DNA of 15,869 bases, from NCBI GenBank assembly GCA_964644465.1, contig CAZXVU010000044.1, positions 1 through 15,869 of the forward strand, written 5' to 3'. Numbering within the stretch: the stretch's first letter is position 1; each line of letters begins with the position of its first letter. The notes beneath the pieces were generated by a model. That model saw nothing but the letters and a program-made list of their open reading frames with translations. It did not search any database and was not told where the DNA came from. This stretch comes from CAZXVU01 sp964644465. GTDB lineage: Bacteria; Chlamydiota; Chlamydiia; Chlamydiales; SM23-39. Positions 6,102 to 12,768 of the stretch are shown here, piece after piece. The position numbers and the translations under genes were made by a program.

Positions 6102-6929
6102 ATGCTTAAACAAGTTCCCAATTTGGGGATTGGAATCGGTCTACGGCCAATCCATCTGAAAGAAATTTTTGCGACATGGCCTCCGATCGATTGGTTTGAA
6201 ATCATTAGTGAAAATTTCATGCGCGGCGGGATGCCCCTTAGGAATTTAGAAAAGATTCTCGAACGCTATCCGGTAGTGATGCATGGAGTGAATCTTGCCA
6301 TAGGAAGTGCAGCGCCTCTCGACTGGGATTATTTAAAAAAATTAAAAACTCTTGCTGTAAAGACGCGAACACCTTGGCTATCAGACCATCTATGCTGGGG
6401 TAGATTGCCTGGCGCCCGCTTTCACGATCTCTTGCCCCTTCCGCGTCGTATGGAAGTGGTCAATTACGTCGCTGAACGAGCAAAAATGATTCAAGATTTT
6501 CTAGAAATCCCTTTTGCCCTAGAAAATCTCTCTTCCAATGCCAATTTCACAAACGATGAGATGAGCGAGTGGGAATTTTATACAGCCGTCGTTGAAAAGG
6601 CAGATATTTCAATGATGCTGGATGTAAATAACATTTATGTCTCAAGCCGCAACGAAGGATACGATCCCAAAGAGTATTATTCCCAACTCCCATTGGAACG
6701 GGTCGTTCAGATCCACCTAGCTGGGCATAGCGATTATGGTCGTTATATCTTGGATACGCATGATCATCCCGTACGCGATGAGGTATGGGAGATTTATAAA
6801 AATGTATATCCCAAAACAAGGGGGGTTTCAACGCTTCTCGAATGGGACGATCGCTTTATTCCCTTTGAAGACACTTGGAAAGAAGCGCTAAAAGCCAAAG
6901 AATACCAAAAGCAATTCACATATGCATGA
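6102..6929 (+). CDS. DUF692 multinuclear non-heme iron oxidase (MNIO), BufB/MbnB-like
   Basis: TIM-barrel enzyme of the DUF692/MNIO family. Characterised members (MbnB, TglH, BufB) use a two- or three-iron centre to oxidise Cys residues of ribosomal peptides, for example to oxazolone/thioamide or thiooxazole groups. Family motifs are all present in order: GIGLRP (11-16), ISENFM (35-40), HGVNLAIGS (61-69), SDHLCWG (94-100), ENLSSN (141-146), LDVNNIYVSS (173-182), QIHLAGH (203-209), DTHDHPV (218-224) and LEWDD (246-250). His61, His96, Glu141, Asp174, Asn176, His205, Asp218, His220 and Glu247 are the expected metal-ligand candidates, so the enzyme looks intact. Length (275 aa) is normal. Its stop overlaps the DUF2063 gene by 8 nt, the usual BufB-BufC arrangement. 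No DUF2282-type or Cys-rich precursor is encoded next to it, so the substrate is unknown. The ribosome binding site is weak (TAGG, 2 nt before the ATG). Confidence 0.9.
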   Translation: MLKQVPNLGIGIGLRPIHLKEIFATWPPIDWFEIISENFMRGGMPLRNLEKILERYPVVMHGVNLAIGSAAPLDWDYLKKLKTLAVKTRTPWLSDHLCWGRLPGARFHDLLPLPRRMEVVNYVAERAKMIQDFLEIPFALENLSSNANFTNDEMSEWEFYTAVVEKADISMMLDVNNIYVSSRNEGYDPKEYYSQLPLERVVQIHLAGHSDYGRYILDTHDHPVRDEVWEIYKNVYPKTRGVSTLLEWDDRFIPFEDTWKEALKAKEYQKQFTYA

Positions 6930-7764
6930 CGGTTCCATACCAAAAAGCCTCTTAGACATACAAACTTGGTTTGCGAATATCATAACAGCTGCTCTTCCTG
7001 AAACCAATACAGCGAATCTTCCTATCTATCCTACGGGTCTTATTGAAGAAATCCGCAAACAGATCGCACCCAGCCCTACATTAAAAAGTGAAGAGAGGAT
7101 GGGAATCTATCAGCAACAATACTGGTGGCGCCTCCTCACGGTCATGCAAGAGATTTATCCGAGCCTTGTTCGTCTTTTTGATTACGAAGATTTTAATGAT
7201 CAGATTGCAGAACCTTTTCTTTTAAAATGCCCTCCGAATGATTGGTTCCTTTCCGGCATCGGATCGCGTCTTCCTGAATGGCTCGAAGAAAACTATCGAG
7301 AAAAAGACGCTCGATTAGTCACAGAACTCGCCCGTCTCGATCGTGCTTATGAAAAGCTAATTTTTGCAGACCTGTTGCCAAAAATCGATTCCGCAGCACT
7401 CCAACAGTGTGAAAGAAAGAAGCTGTTTTTACAGCCTTCTGTCATGCTTTTTGAACTCGATGTCGATTTATTTGCTTTCCGCACCCAACTTTTAGAACAT
7501 CTTCCTTCTTATTGGCTCAAAAACGATTTCCCTCCGCTGAAGAAAAGCGATGAAAAGATGTTTTTTGTTCTTTACCGCAAAAATGAAATTGATTTCTGTG
7601 AAAAGATTTCTCAACCATTTTATGAACTGCTCTCTCGTTTCCAAAAGGGCGCAAAGCTGATCGATTTAATTCCTATTCTTGAAAAATGCGGCAATATCGT
7701 TGAAAAGTTCCAAATCGTCGCAGAAAGAGGCTGGCTTAGCTTAACGAAGCGGCGATTGAGTTGA
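6922..7764 (+). CDS. DUF2063 / BufC-type partner protein of the MNIO
   Basis: Partner protein of the HvfC/BufC family, which in characterised systems binds the precursor peptide and helps the DUF692 oxidase act on it. The N-terminal DUF2063 helical domain (about residues 8-135) is recognisable from WFANIITAAL, the basic ERMGIYQQQYWWRLLTVMQEIYPSL (matching the family's R..IY..NY..RL...L...FP), FLLKCPPNDWFLSGIG, LPEWLEENYREKDARL and TELARLDRAYEKL. The C-terminal half (about 140-280) is a less conserved alpha/beta domain found in longer BufC-like partners. Translation is coupled to the oxidase by the 8-nt overlap (ATGCATGA), implying a stoichiometric complex. Its last 24 nt overlap the converging methyltransferase gene. 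It is cytoplasmic and intact. Confidence 0.85.
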   Translation: MHDGSIPKSLLDIQTWFANIITAALPETNTANLPIYPTGLIEEIRKQIAPSPTLKSEERMGIYQQQYWWRLLTVMQEIYPSLVRLFDYEDFNDQIAEPFLLKCPPNDWFLSGIGSRLPEWLEENYREKDARLVTELARLDRAYEKLIFADLLPKIDSAALQQCERKKLFLQPSVMLFELDVDLFAFRTQLLEHLPSYWLKNDFPPLKKSDEKMFFVLYRKNEIDFCEKISQPFYELLSRFQKGAKLIDLIPILEKCGNIVEKFQIVAERGWLSLTKRRLS

Positions 7765-8859
7765 GTTCAATAAAGCTAAAATTTCTACGTGATTTGTCCC
7801 GGGAAAAAGAAGATATCCTTCGATTTTTTCAAATCTCCAGCCAGCTTCCATCAAATACTCGCAATCCCGTTTAAAGCTCTCAAATCCGCAGCTTACATAA
7901 ATCAGTTGGGAGTTTTTGAGTTCGCAAAGTTTGTTTAAAAGAGCCTCATCGAGCCCTTTTCGAGGTGGATCCACGATAATCAAACCTTGTTCAACATCCT
8001 TTACATCGGCACATTGATAGTTAAAATTAGACAGATTCAATCTTTTTGCGGTCTCCTGAAAAGAGAGATGGGCAAACGAATTATTCTCAACAAGAGTAAA
8101 CTGTTTCGCCTTATGGCGTAGAGAAAGACTGATGGCGCCCACTCCCGCGTAGAGTTCATAGATTTTTTCCTGAGGCCCAATCCAGGAATCGATTTGCTGG
8201 AGCATTTTTTCAAATAAGGGAAGATGAGATTGAGAAAACGCTCCGGGATGGAATGCTACCGGTGTATGGTTTAAGCTTTGCCAAAGAAAAGGTTCTCCAT
8301 GGACTAGTTTCCACTGATCGCCTAAAACTCGATTCGATGATGCTGGGTGGAAGTTCAGCCAAACCGAGTGCCAAAGATCGTGTTTAAGAAGGGCTTGGCA
8401 AAAATGATCGAGAGCTTGATTGGAGTGGGAAGCATTTACGATGAGGACGAGTTGTATGCGCCCGGTTTCTTTGTCTGCAAAGAGCTGAAGATATCGAAGC
8501 AACCCTGAAGGTGGATTTTCCCGATAAGGGGAAATAGAATGGTGGGCAAGTTCTTCTTTGATCATAGAGATCGCCCGATTGATCGCAGGATGGTGTACCT
8601 TGCAATCTGGAATCGAAAGCACTTCATGAGTCCCTTTTTTAAAAAGACCAATTTCGAAACCAGAAGTGACGTTTGAGCGAACTGCAAGTTTTGCTTTGAA
8701 ACGGGTTTGGTCAAATCCATCTGATATCAGAGAGGGCTTGAGATGGGGAGCCATTTCTTGAAAAAATGTCAGAGCCTCATTCCAAATCGGAGGATGGAAA
8801 ATCCCTTTGCCAAGTTGGCATCCGGAGCAAAGAGAAAAATGAGGGCATGTATTGTTCAT
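7741..8859 (-). CDS. TrmA/RlmC/RlmD-family RNA uracil-5-methyltransferase
   Basis: Class I SAM-dependent methyltransferase that makes 5-methyluridine in 23S rRNA or tRNA. Four Fe-S ligand cysteines are seen: Cys5, Cys11 and Cys14 (CPHFSLCSGC) and Cys86 (IPDC). The catalytic domain has ELYAGVGAISL (235-245, SAM binding), VDPPRKGLDE (296-305), the nucleophile Cys324 in YVSCGFESF, and general base Glu359 in FPGTNHVEILALL. The protein begins straight at the cysteine cluster, so it lacks the N-terminal TRAM domain of RlmD. Length (372 aa) and domain plan are closest to RlmC, but the rRNA or tRNA target cannot be settled from sequence. The start codon lies within the first copy of a repeated 13-mer. 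Upstream is a divergent spacer with a large inverted repeat; downstream the gene overlaps the BufC-like gene tail to tail by 24 nt. Confidence 0.9.
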   Translation of the reverse strand: MNNTCPHFSLCSGCQLGKGIFHPPIWNEALTFFQEMAPHLKPSLISDGFDQTRFKAKLAVRSNVTSGFEIGLFKKGTHEVLSIPDCKVHHPAINRAISMIKEELAHHSISPYRENPPSGLLRYLQLFADKETGRIQLVLIVNASHSNQALDHFCQALLKHDLWHSVWLNFHPASSNRVLGDQWKLVHGEPFLWQSLNHTPVAFHPGAFSQSHLPLFEKMLQQIDSWIGPQEKIYELYAGVGAISLSLRHKAKQFTLVENNSFAHLSFQETAKRLNLSNFNYQCADVKDVEQGLIIVDPPRKGLDEALLNKLCELKNSQLIYVSCGFESFKRDCEYLMEAGWRFEKIEGYLLFPGTNHVEILALLNSTQSPLR

Positions 8860-8951
8860 AACTTGTTTATGGCTCGTTCAAAACTTGTCGAAGAGTTGCC
8901 CCTTTGTTGAAAAGAGGGGGGTTTTGAACATCTCGTCGACAAGTTGTGAAC
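8854..8951. repeat. Three copies of GTTCAnAACTTGT, two forming a 20-bp inverted repeat
   Basis: Copy 1 is GTTCATAACTTGT at 8854-8866 (+), overlapping the methyltransferase start codon. Copy 2 is GTTCAAAACTTGT at 8876-8888 (+). Copy 3 is GTTCACAACTTGT on the minus strand at 8951-8939. Copies 2 and 3 extend to 20 bp (8876-8895 and 8932-8951) with only two mismatches, facing each other across 36 bp. Inside that loop is a second stem, CCCCTTT (8899-8905) with AGAGGGG (8913-8919). A competing 9-bp stem, GTTCAAAAC (8876-8884) with GTTTTGAAC (8921-8929), is also possible. Candidate roles are protein operators, a leader-RNA switch for the methyltransferase, the body of a small RNA, or origin-type DnaA sites. 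Confidence 0.75.
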
Positions 8952-8961
8952 AAATTTTTTT
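8876..8961 (+). terminator. Long hairpin followed by T7, terminator-like on the plus strand
   Basis: The 20-bp imperfect stem (two internal mismatches) and its inner 7-bp hairpin are followed, three bases later, by seven T residues at 8955-8961. In the plus direction this has the shape of an intrinsic terminator. However, the only upstream plus-strand transcription would be antisense to the methyltransferase gene or a short RNA starting near 8850. That makes it either the end of an unannotated small RNA or a structure with a different purpose. Confidence 0.35.
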
Positions 8962-9005
8962 CGTAGTGAGGCTCCCCATTCTATCAACATTTCCACATGA
9001 ACTGA

Positions 9006-9042
9006 AGAAGAGGAAATTTCTATATATAAATAATTCTCTTCT
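9006..9042 (+). promoter_or_regulatory. AT-rich leader with short inverted repeat before the GlmU-like gene
   Basis: AGAAGAG (9006-9012) pairs with CTCTTCT (9036-9042) around an AT-only core TATATATAAATAAT (9021-9034). The core offers several -10-like hexamers, but no convincing -35 sits at the right distance (TGAACT at 8998 is a poor match). It is the likely promoter/leader of the GlmU-like and prenyl synthase genes; an easily melted region is another reading. Confidence 0.35.
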
Positions 9043-9073
9043 CTAAAGGGTGTGGGGAAAATTCCTGTGCCTA

Positions 9074-9079
9074 AGAAGG
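9074..9079 (+). promoter_or_regulatory. Ribosome binding site fixing the GlmU-like start
   Basis: AGAAGG lies 6 nt before ATG at 9086. It supports that ATG over the GTG at 9050, whose extra 12 residues (WGKFLCLRRC and neighbours) do not look like the family. Confidence 0.65.
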
Positions 9080-9085
9080 TGCGTG

Positions 9086-9793
9086 ATGGATATAATTGCT
9101 CCTATGGTCAAAGCAAATCTTTTTTTTGTGCTAGATCACTATGCGCATAGGGATCTTTGGAAAGAAGGGGAACCTGTATGGAGCCCTCTTCTTGCGCTAA
9201 GGGAATATTTGAATAAAAAAAATCCTTGCCGGATTGAAATCGAAATCCCTAATGGAGTTCATCTGGAACGGCCAGAACTGATTTCAATCGGAGAAGGAAC
9301 GGTTATTGAACCGGGCGTCTACATTCAAGGTCCATGTATCATCGGCAAAAATTGCATCATCCGACACGGAGCGTATATTCGGGAATCGGTCATCTGCGGC
9401 GATCATTGCAACATTGGACATTGCGCTGAAATCAAGCATTCCATTTTGCTCGATTCAGCAAATGCGACCCATTTTGTCTATGTAGGAGATTCTATTTTGG
9501 GAAATGGGGTCAATTTAGGCGCCGGCGTTAAATGCGCCAATTTGCGTTTAGATCGACGGGAAGTGAGCGTTGCATTTGAGGGGAATCGCATAAAAACGGG
9601 ATTGAAAAAATTCGGAGCGATTGTCGGCGACGGATCGCAGATTGGTTGCAATTGCGTATTGAATCCAGGAACTCTAACGGCTAAAAACACCATCTCGCTT
9701 CCTCTCCAAAATCTTGCGGGTTATATTGCACCGCCTAAACAAATGGGCAAAAAAATCCTGGAAAAACTGACAGCTAAAGGCGTCGAAACATGA
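9086..9793 (+). CDS. GlmU C-terminal-like left-handed beta-helix acyltransferase
   Basis: Resembles the acetyltransferase half of GlmU, which acetylates glucosamine-1-phosphate on the way to UDP-GlcNAc. The protein (235 aa from the chosen ATG) has an N-terminal helical part (about 1-60, including FFVLDHYAHRDLW) and then hexapeptide turns from about 66 to 205 (ISIGEGTVIEPGVYIQGPCIIGK, AIVGDGSQIGCNCVLNPG). THFVYVGDSILGNGVNLGAG (128-147) matches the GlmU segment GHLTYLGD..IG..VNIGAG, with His129 in the place of the catalytic His. The N-terminal uridylyltransferase (Rossmann) domain of full GlmU is absent. Chlamydiae are known to have such short GlmU-like proteins, so this is lineage-typical rather than a local truncation. 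The acyl acceptor is not certain. It overlaps the prenyl synthase gene by 4 nt (ATGA). Confidence 0.85.
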   Translation: MDIIAPMVKANLFFVLDHYAHRDLWKEGEPVWSPLLALREYLNKKNPCRIEIEIPNGVHLERPELISIGEGTVIEPGVYIQGPCIIGKNCIIRHGAYIRESVICGDHCNIGHCAEIKHSILLDSANATHFVYVGDSILGNGVNLGAGVKCANLRLDRREVSVAFEGNRIKTGLKKFGAIVGDGSQIGCNCVLNPGTLTAKNTISLPLQNLAGYIAPPKQMGKKILEKLTAKGVET

Positions 9794-10644
9794 ATGTTGA
9801 ATCCTATCGCCGCCGCATTGAATTGGAGCTACGTCGTTTTGTCGAAGAAATGGGCGAAAAAAACCTTTTGCGCGATGCATGCGAGTATGCCCTTACGAAC
9901 GGCGGAAAGCGTCTGAGGCCGATTCTGGTGATGATGATCGCCGAGGCCTTAGGAAACGAACTGGACGCCCTTCCAGCGGCTTTAAGCGTCGAATTTTTCC
10001 ATACCGCATCACTCATCGCTGATGATCTGCCTTGCATGGATGACGACGACCTCCGAAGGAATCGCCCCTCTCTTCATAAAGCATTTGGAGAAAGTATCGC
10101 AATTTTAGCGAGCTATACGTTAATCGCTGCGGGCTATGGCGGTATTTATCTGAATAGTCAAAAAATGAAAGACCGCTCCAAGGCCGACTCTATTGCCGTC
10201 CTCTGTTTGGAAGCAGCGACCCGCTGTGCTGGAATCAAAGGGGCGACGAATGGGCAATTTCTCGATCTTTATCCACCCGATTCCAGTTTGGAAACGATCC
10301 AAAAGATCATCTTTCAAAAAACAGTCACTCTTTTTGAGATCTCTTTTGTCTTTGGCTGGCTTTTTGGCGGTGGGAGCTCAGAATCTTTGAGCTCAGTTCG
10401 AAAATGCGCCTATCATTTAGGAATGGCCTTCCAGATCGCTGATGATTTGCAAGACGCTTCGCAAGACGCCTCGCAGCAAAGCTCCATCAATATTGCAACC
10501 GCATGCGGTACGGAAAAGGCAATGGAGTTTTTTGAAGAAGAGATCAGCTCATTTATCAGCTGTTTGAAAGAATTGAATCTCTGGACGGGGTCTTTTCAGG
10601 AAGTAGTGAATTGGCTGCGGCATTTGGCGCCGCAGCCAGTATAA
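9790..10644 (+). CDS. ispA: Trans-isoprenyl diphosphate synthase (FPP/GGPP synthase family)
   Basis: Condenses IPP with an allylic diphosphate to make C15-C20 prenyl diphosphates for undecaprenyl-P, quinone or related lipids. Visible motifs are GGKRLRP (38-44), the first Asp-rich motif DDLPCMDDDDLRR (78-90) with the two-residue insertion typical of bacterial enzymes, KT at 178-179, and the second Asp-rich motif in FQIADDLQD (Asp218, Asp219, Asp222). The residue five before the first Asp motif is Ala73, where farnesyl diphosphate synthases usually have Tyr or Phe; this small residue favours a longer (geranylgeranyl) product. The symbol ispA follows the Chlamydia naming and does not assert chain length. 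Length (284 aa) is normal. It is translationally coupled to the GlmU-like gene, and a strong hairpin is embedded in its last codons. Confidence 0.9.
   Translation: MNVESYRRRIELELRRFVEEMGEKNLLRDACEYALTNGGKRLRPILVMMIAEALGNELDALPAALSVEFFHTASLIADDLPCMDDDDLRRNRPSLHKAFGESIAILASYTLIAAGYGGIYLNSQKMKDRSKADSIAVLCLEAATRCAGIKGATNGQFLDLYPPDSSLETIQKIIFQKTVTLFEISFVFGWLFGGGSSESLSSVRKCAYHLGMAFQIADDLQDASQDASQQSSINIATACGTEKAMEFFEEEISSFISCLKELNLWTGSFQEVVNWLRHLAPQPV
10613..10637. terminator. 9-bp hairpin at the convergent ispA/recA ends
   Basis: GGCTGCGGC (10613-10621) and GCCGCAGCC (10629-10637) form a perfect GC-rich 9-bp stem with a 7-nt loop. It lies inside the last ten codons of ispA and just past the recA stop (10647-10649) on the other strand. 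Only 2 bp separate the two genes, so this is the only place for a shared terminator. Neither side has a good T-run, so termination may be weak or Rho-dependent. Confidence 0.45.
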
Positions 10645-10646
10645 AA

Positions 10647-11702
10647 TTAAGGAGCTAAAGCTTCTTCTCGGGCCGCTTTCTTGGGAAGCGGTGTTCCGCT
10701 AGCAATTTTTGCATGGATCGCTTTCTCGATCTCTTCCGCCAATTTAGAATTATTCTTGAGTTCTTCTCGCGCTGCTTCGCGTCCTTGTCCGAGACGGTGG
10801 CTTTGGAAACTGAACCAAGTCCCTTTTTTATCAATGACCGCTAATTCTACACCGACATCGATGAGAGAACCGATATGGGAGATCCCTTCATTGAAAAGAA
10901 TGTCGAATTCAGACGCTTGGAACGGAGGAGCGCATTTGTTTTTGACGACCTTTACTTTGACTCTCGAGCCAATATCTGCGGTGTTATCTGGCGACTTGAT
11001 CCCGCCTATTCTCCGGATATCCAGACGGATCGAAGCGTAAAACTTCAGCGCTCTTCCCCCCGTGGTGGTTTCTGGGTTGCCGAACATGACGCCAATTTTT
11101 TCTCGGATTTGGTTGATAAAAATCGCGCATGTATTGCTGCGGGACAGGGTCGCTGTCAGTTTGCGGAGCGCCTGAGACATCATTCTCGCTTGCAGACCCA
11201 TGAATTGGTCTCCGATTTCCCCTTCTAGTTCCGATTTGGGAACAAGAGCTGCAACAGAGTCTATCACAATGACATCGACTGCATTTGACCGGGCAAGCAT
11301 CTCGGCAATATTCAAGGCCTCTTCGCCGTTGTCGGGCTGAGAGATCATGAGGTCGTCGATGTTGACGCCTATTTTAGCCGCATAGGAAGGATCGAGAGCA
11401 TGTTCTGCATCGATGTAGGCTGCGAGTCCCCCATTTTTTTGGGCATTTGCGACAATGTGGGTGGCCAGAGTTGATTTACCGGAAGACTCAGGACCGAAGA
11501 TTTCAATAATGCGGCCGCGGGGCACTCCGCCTATGCCGAGGGCGATATCGAGAGCGATCGCGCCCGTTTTAATCACACTGAGCCCATGTGTAGATGAGTG
11601 TTTGCCAAGAGCCATGATAGCCCCTTCTCCGAATTGCTTTTGGATATGGGAAATGGCGAGTTCCAGGGCTTTCTTTTTACCTGCATCAGGTTGCTGATTC
11701 AT
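10647..11702 (-). CDS. recA: Recombinase RecA
   Basis: ATP-dependent DNA strand-exchange protein for homologous recombination and repair. Full length (351 aa). Motifs are Walker A GPESSGKST (70-78), the Walker B region VDVIVIDSVAALVP, the L1 loop GLQARMMSQALRKL, INQIREKIGVMFGNPETTTGGRALKFYAS covering L2, and a Lys/Glu-rich C-terminal tail that here is more basic and Ala/Pro-rich than the acidic tail of E. coli RecA. An excellent Shine-Dalgarno (GGAGG, 11709-11713) lies 6 nt before the ATG. It is transcribed divergently from glucokinase with a 109-bp spacer and converges on ispA with a 2-bp gap. I saw no clear LexA-type operator, consistent with the lack of an SOS regulon known for chlamydiae, and no persuasive -35/-10 pair. 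Confidence 0.98.
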   Translation of the reverse strand: MNQQPDAGKKKALELAISHIQKQFGEGAIMALGKHSSTHGLSVIKTGAIALDIALGIGGVPRGRIIEIFGPESSGKSTLATHIVANAQKNGGLAAYIDAEHALDPSYAAKIGVNIDDLMISQPDNGEEALNIAEMLARSNAVDVIVIDSVAALVPKSELEGEIGDQFMGLQARMMSQALRKLTATLSRSNTCAIFINQIREKIGVMFGNPETTTGGRALKFYASIRLDIRRIGGIKSPDNTADIGSRVKVKVVKNKCAPPFQASEFDILFNEGISHIGSLIDVGVELAVIDKKGTWFSFQSHRLGQGREAAREELKNNSKLAEEIEKAIHAKIASGTPLPKKAAREEALAP

Positions 11703-11811
11703 AGAATTCCTCCAAATTTATCGATCACTTATAAGCATGAAATCAAACTTTCTTCTCGTCAAGGCAGAAAAATATGTTGGTTTTTGATTCAATGAGCAAA
11801 AAGAGGCTTAA

Positions 11812-12768
11812 ATGATCTTGGCGGGCGATATTGGCGGAACGCATACGCGGCTGGCGTTATTCGACAAAGGTCATATGTTCGAAGCTGAAAAAAAATATCC
11901 CAGCAAAGAATATTCCGGACTGGAAGAGATTGTGCGAGAGCATCTTCAAACAAAGAAAGTGGGAAAAGCATGTTTCGGTGTTGCGGGACCAGTCCAAGAG
12001 GGAGTTTGCAAGGCTACGAACTTGCCATGGATCATCGACGCTTCCCATATCAGCAAGGCTCTTCAAATTCCATCCGTCTATTTGCTCAACGATCTGGAAG
12101 CCAATGCCTATGGGATAAAAGTGCTTAAGCCTGAAGAAATCCACTCTTTACAAACAGGAAAGCGGCAAAAAGGAAATCAGGCGCTCATTTCAGCTGGGAC
12201 GGGACTTGGCGAAGCAGGCCTCTATTGGGATGGAAAAGAACATAATCCTTTTGCTTGCGAAGGGGGCCATACTGATTTCGCTCCCCGAAATGCGATGGAA
12301 ATAGAGCTCTTGGTCTATTTGAAGAAGAAATTTCCTCATGTTTCCTATGAACGGGTCGTTTCAGGTCCAGGAATTCATTCGATCTATCAATTTTTGATCG
12401 AAACAGGACGGGAAACTTCTTCGCCGCAACTCGAAAAAGAAATGAAGGAGCGCGATCCTTCGGCAGTGATTTCTGAGTGGGGCCGGAAGAATAAAGATAA
12501 GGCGTGTGTCAAGACGATCGAATGGTTTATTTCTCTTTACGGAGCCGAAACAGGAAACCTCGCTTTAAAATTTCTCTCCTTAGGAGGGATGTATGTTGGA
12601 GGAGGTATTGCCCCTCATTTATTGGAAAAGATGAAAAACGGTTCATTTCTTTCTTCATTCTCAGAGAAAGGACGATTTAAACCGCTTCTCGAATCGATCC
12701 CGATTTGGGTGATCCTCAACGATAATGCAGCTCTAATGGGCGCAGCAGCTTATGCGGCGGCAAAATGA
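11812..12768 (+). CDS. glk: Glucokinase
   Basis: Phosphorylates glucose to glucose-6-phosphate with ATP. It belongs to the bacterial Glk family (ROK-distinct, like E. coli Glk). The phosphate-binding GDIGGTHTRLAL is at residues 5-16, the sugar-binding/catalytic LLNDLEANAYG at 91-101 (Asp94 as catalytic base), SAGTGLGEAGL at 127-137 and EGGHTDFAP at 150-158. Near the C-terminus are LGGMYVGGGIAPHLL and DNAALMGAA. Complete at 318 aa. AGAGG lies 5 nt before the ATG. The stop overlaps the following glucosidase by 4 nt (ATGA), a strong sign that both act together. Chlamydiaceae lack glucokinase because they import glucose-6-phosphate, so its presence suggests an environmental chlamydia able to use free glucose. 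Confidence 0.95.
   Translation: MILAGDIGGTHTRLALFDKGHMFEAEKKYPSKEYSGLEEIVREHLQTKKVGKACFGVAGPVQEGVCKATNLPWIIDASHISKALQIPSVYLLNDLEANAYGIKVLKPEEIHSLQTGKRQKGNQALISAGTGLGEAGLYWDGKEHNPFACEGGHTDFAPRNAMEIELLVYLKKKFPHVSYERVVSGPGIHSIYQFLIETGRETSSPQLEKEMKERDPSAVISEWGRKNKDKACVKTIEWFISLYGAETGNLALKFLSLGGMYVGGGIAPHLLEKMKNGSFLSSFSEKGRFKPLLESIPIWVILNDNAALMGAAAYAAAK

Noticed and set aside
8876..8884. GTTCAAAAC as a tRNA T-loop mimic next to a TrmA-like gene
   Set aside because: It fits the GTTCRANNC T-loop pattern, but it is on the strand opposite to the methyltransferase mRNA and the other two copies break the pattern, so it is probably coincidence.
8876..8951. Miniature transposon (MITE) with 20-bp terminal repeats
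   Set aside because: No target-site duplication is visible at the edges, and the repeat motif also occurs outside the supposed element (copy 1).
8852..9046. 64-aa plus-strand frame in the spacer before the GlmU-like gene
   Set aside because: It runs through the inverted repeat and T-run, has low-complexity composition and no ribosome binding site; structure explains the region better than coding.
9050..9085. GTG start giving 12 extra residues on the GlmU-like protein
   Set aside because: The ATG at 9086 has a well-placed AGAAGG, while the GTG start lacks one and adds a Cys/Arg/Trp-rich stretch unlike the family.
10681..11228. Two plus-strand frames of about 117-119 aa across recA
   Set aside because: They are antisense shadows of the conserved recA coding sequence, with no plausible start signals and no recognisable protein features.
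11728..11762. recA promoter with TTGACG and TATAAG
   Set aside because: The two hexamers are 23 bp apart, too far for a sigma-70-type promoter, and the sequence at normal spacing (CATGCT) is a poor -10.
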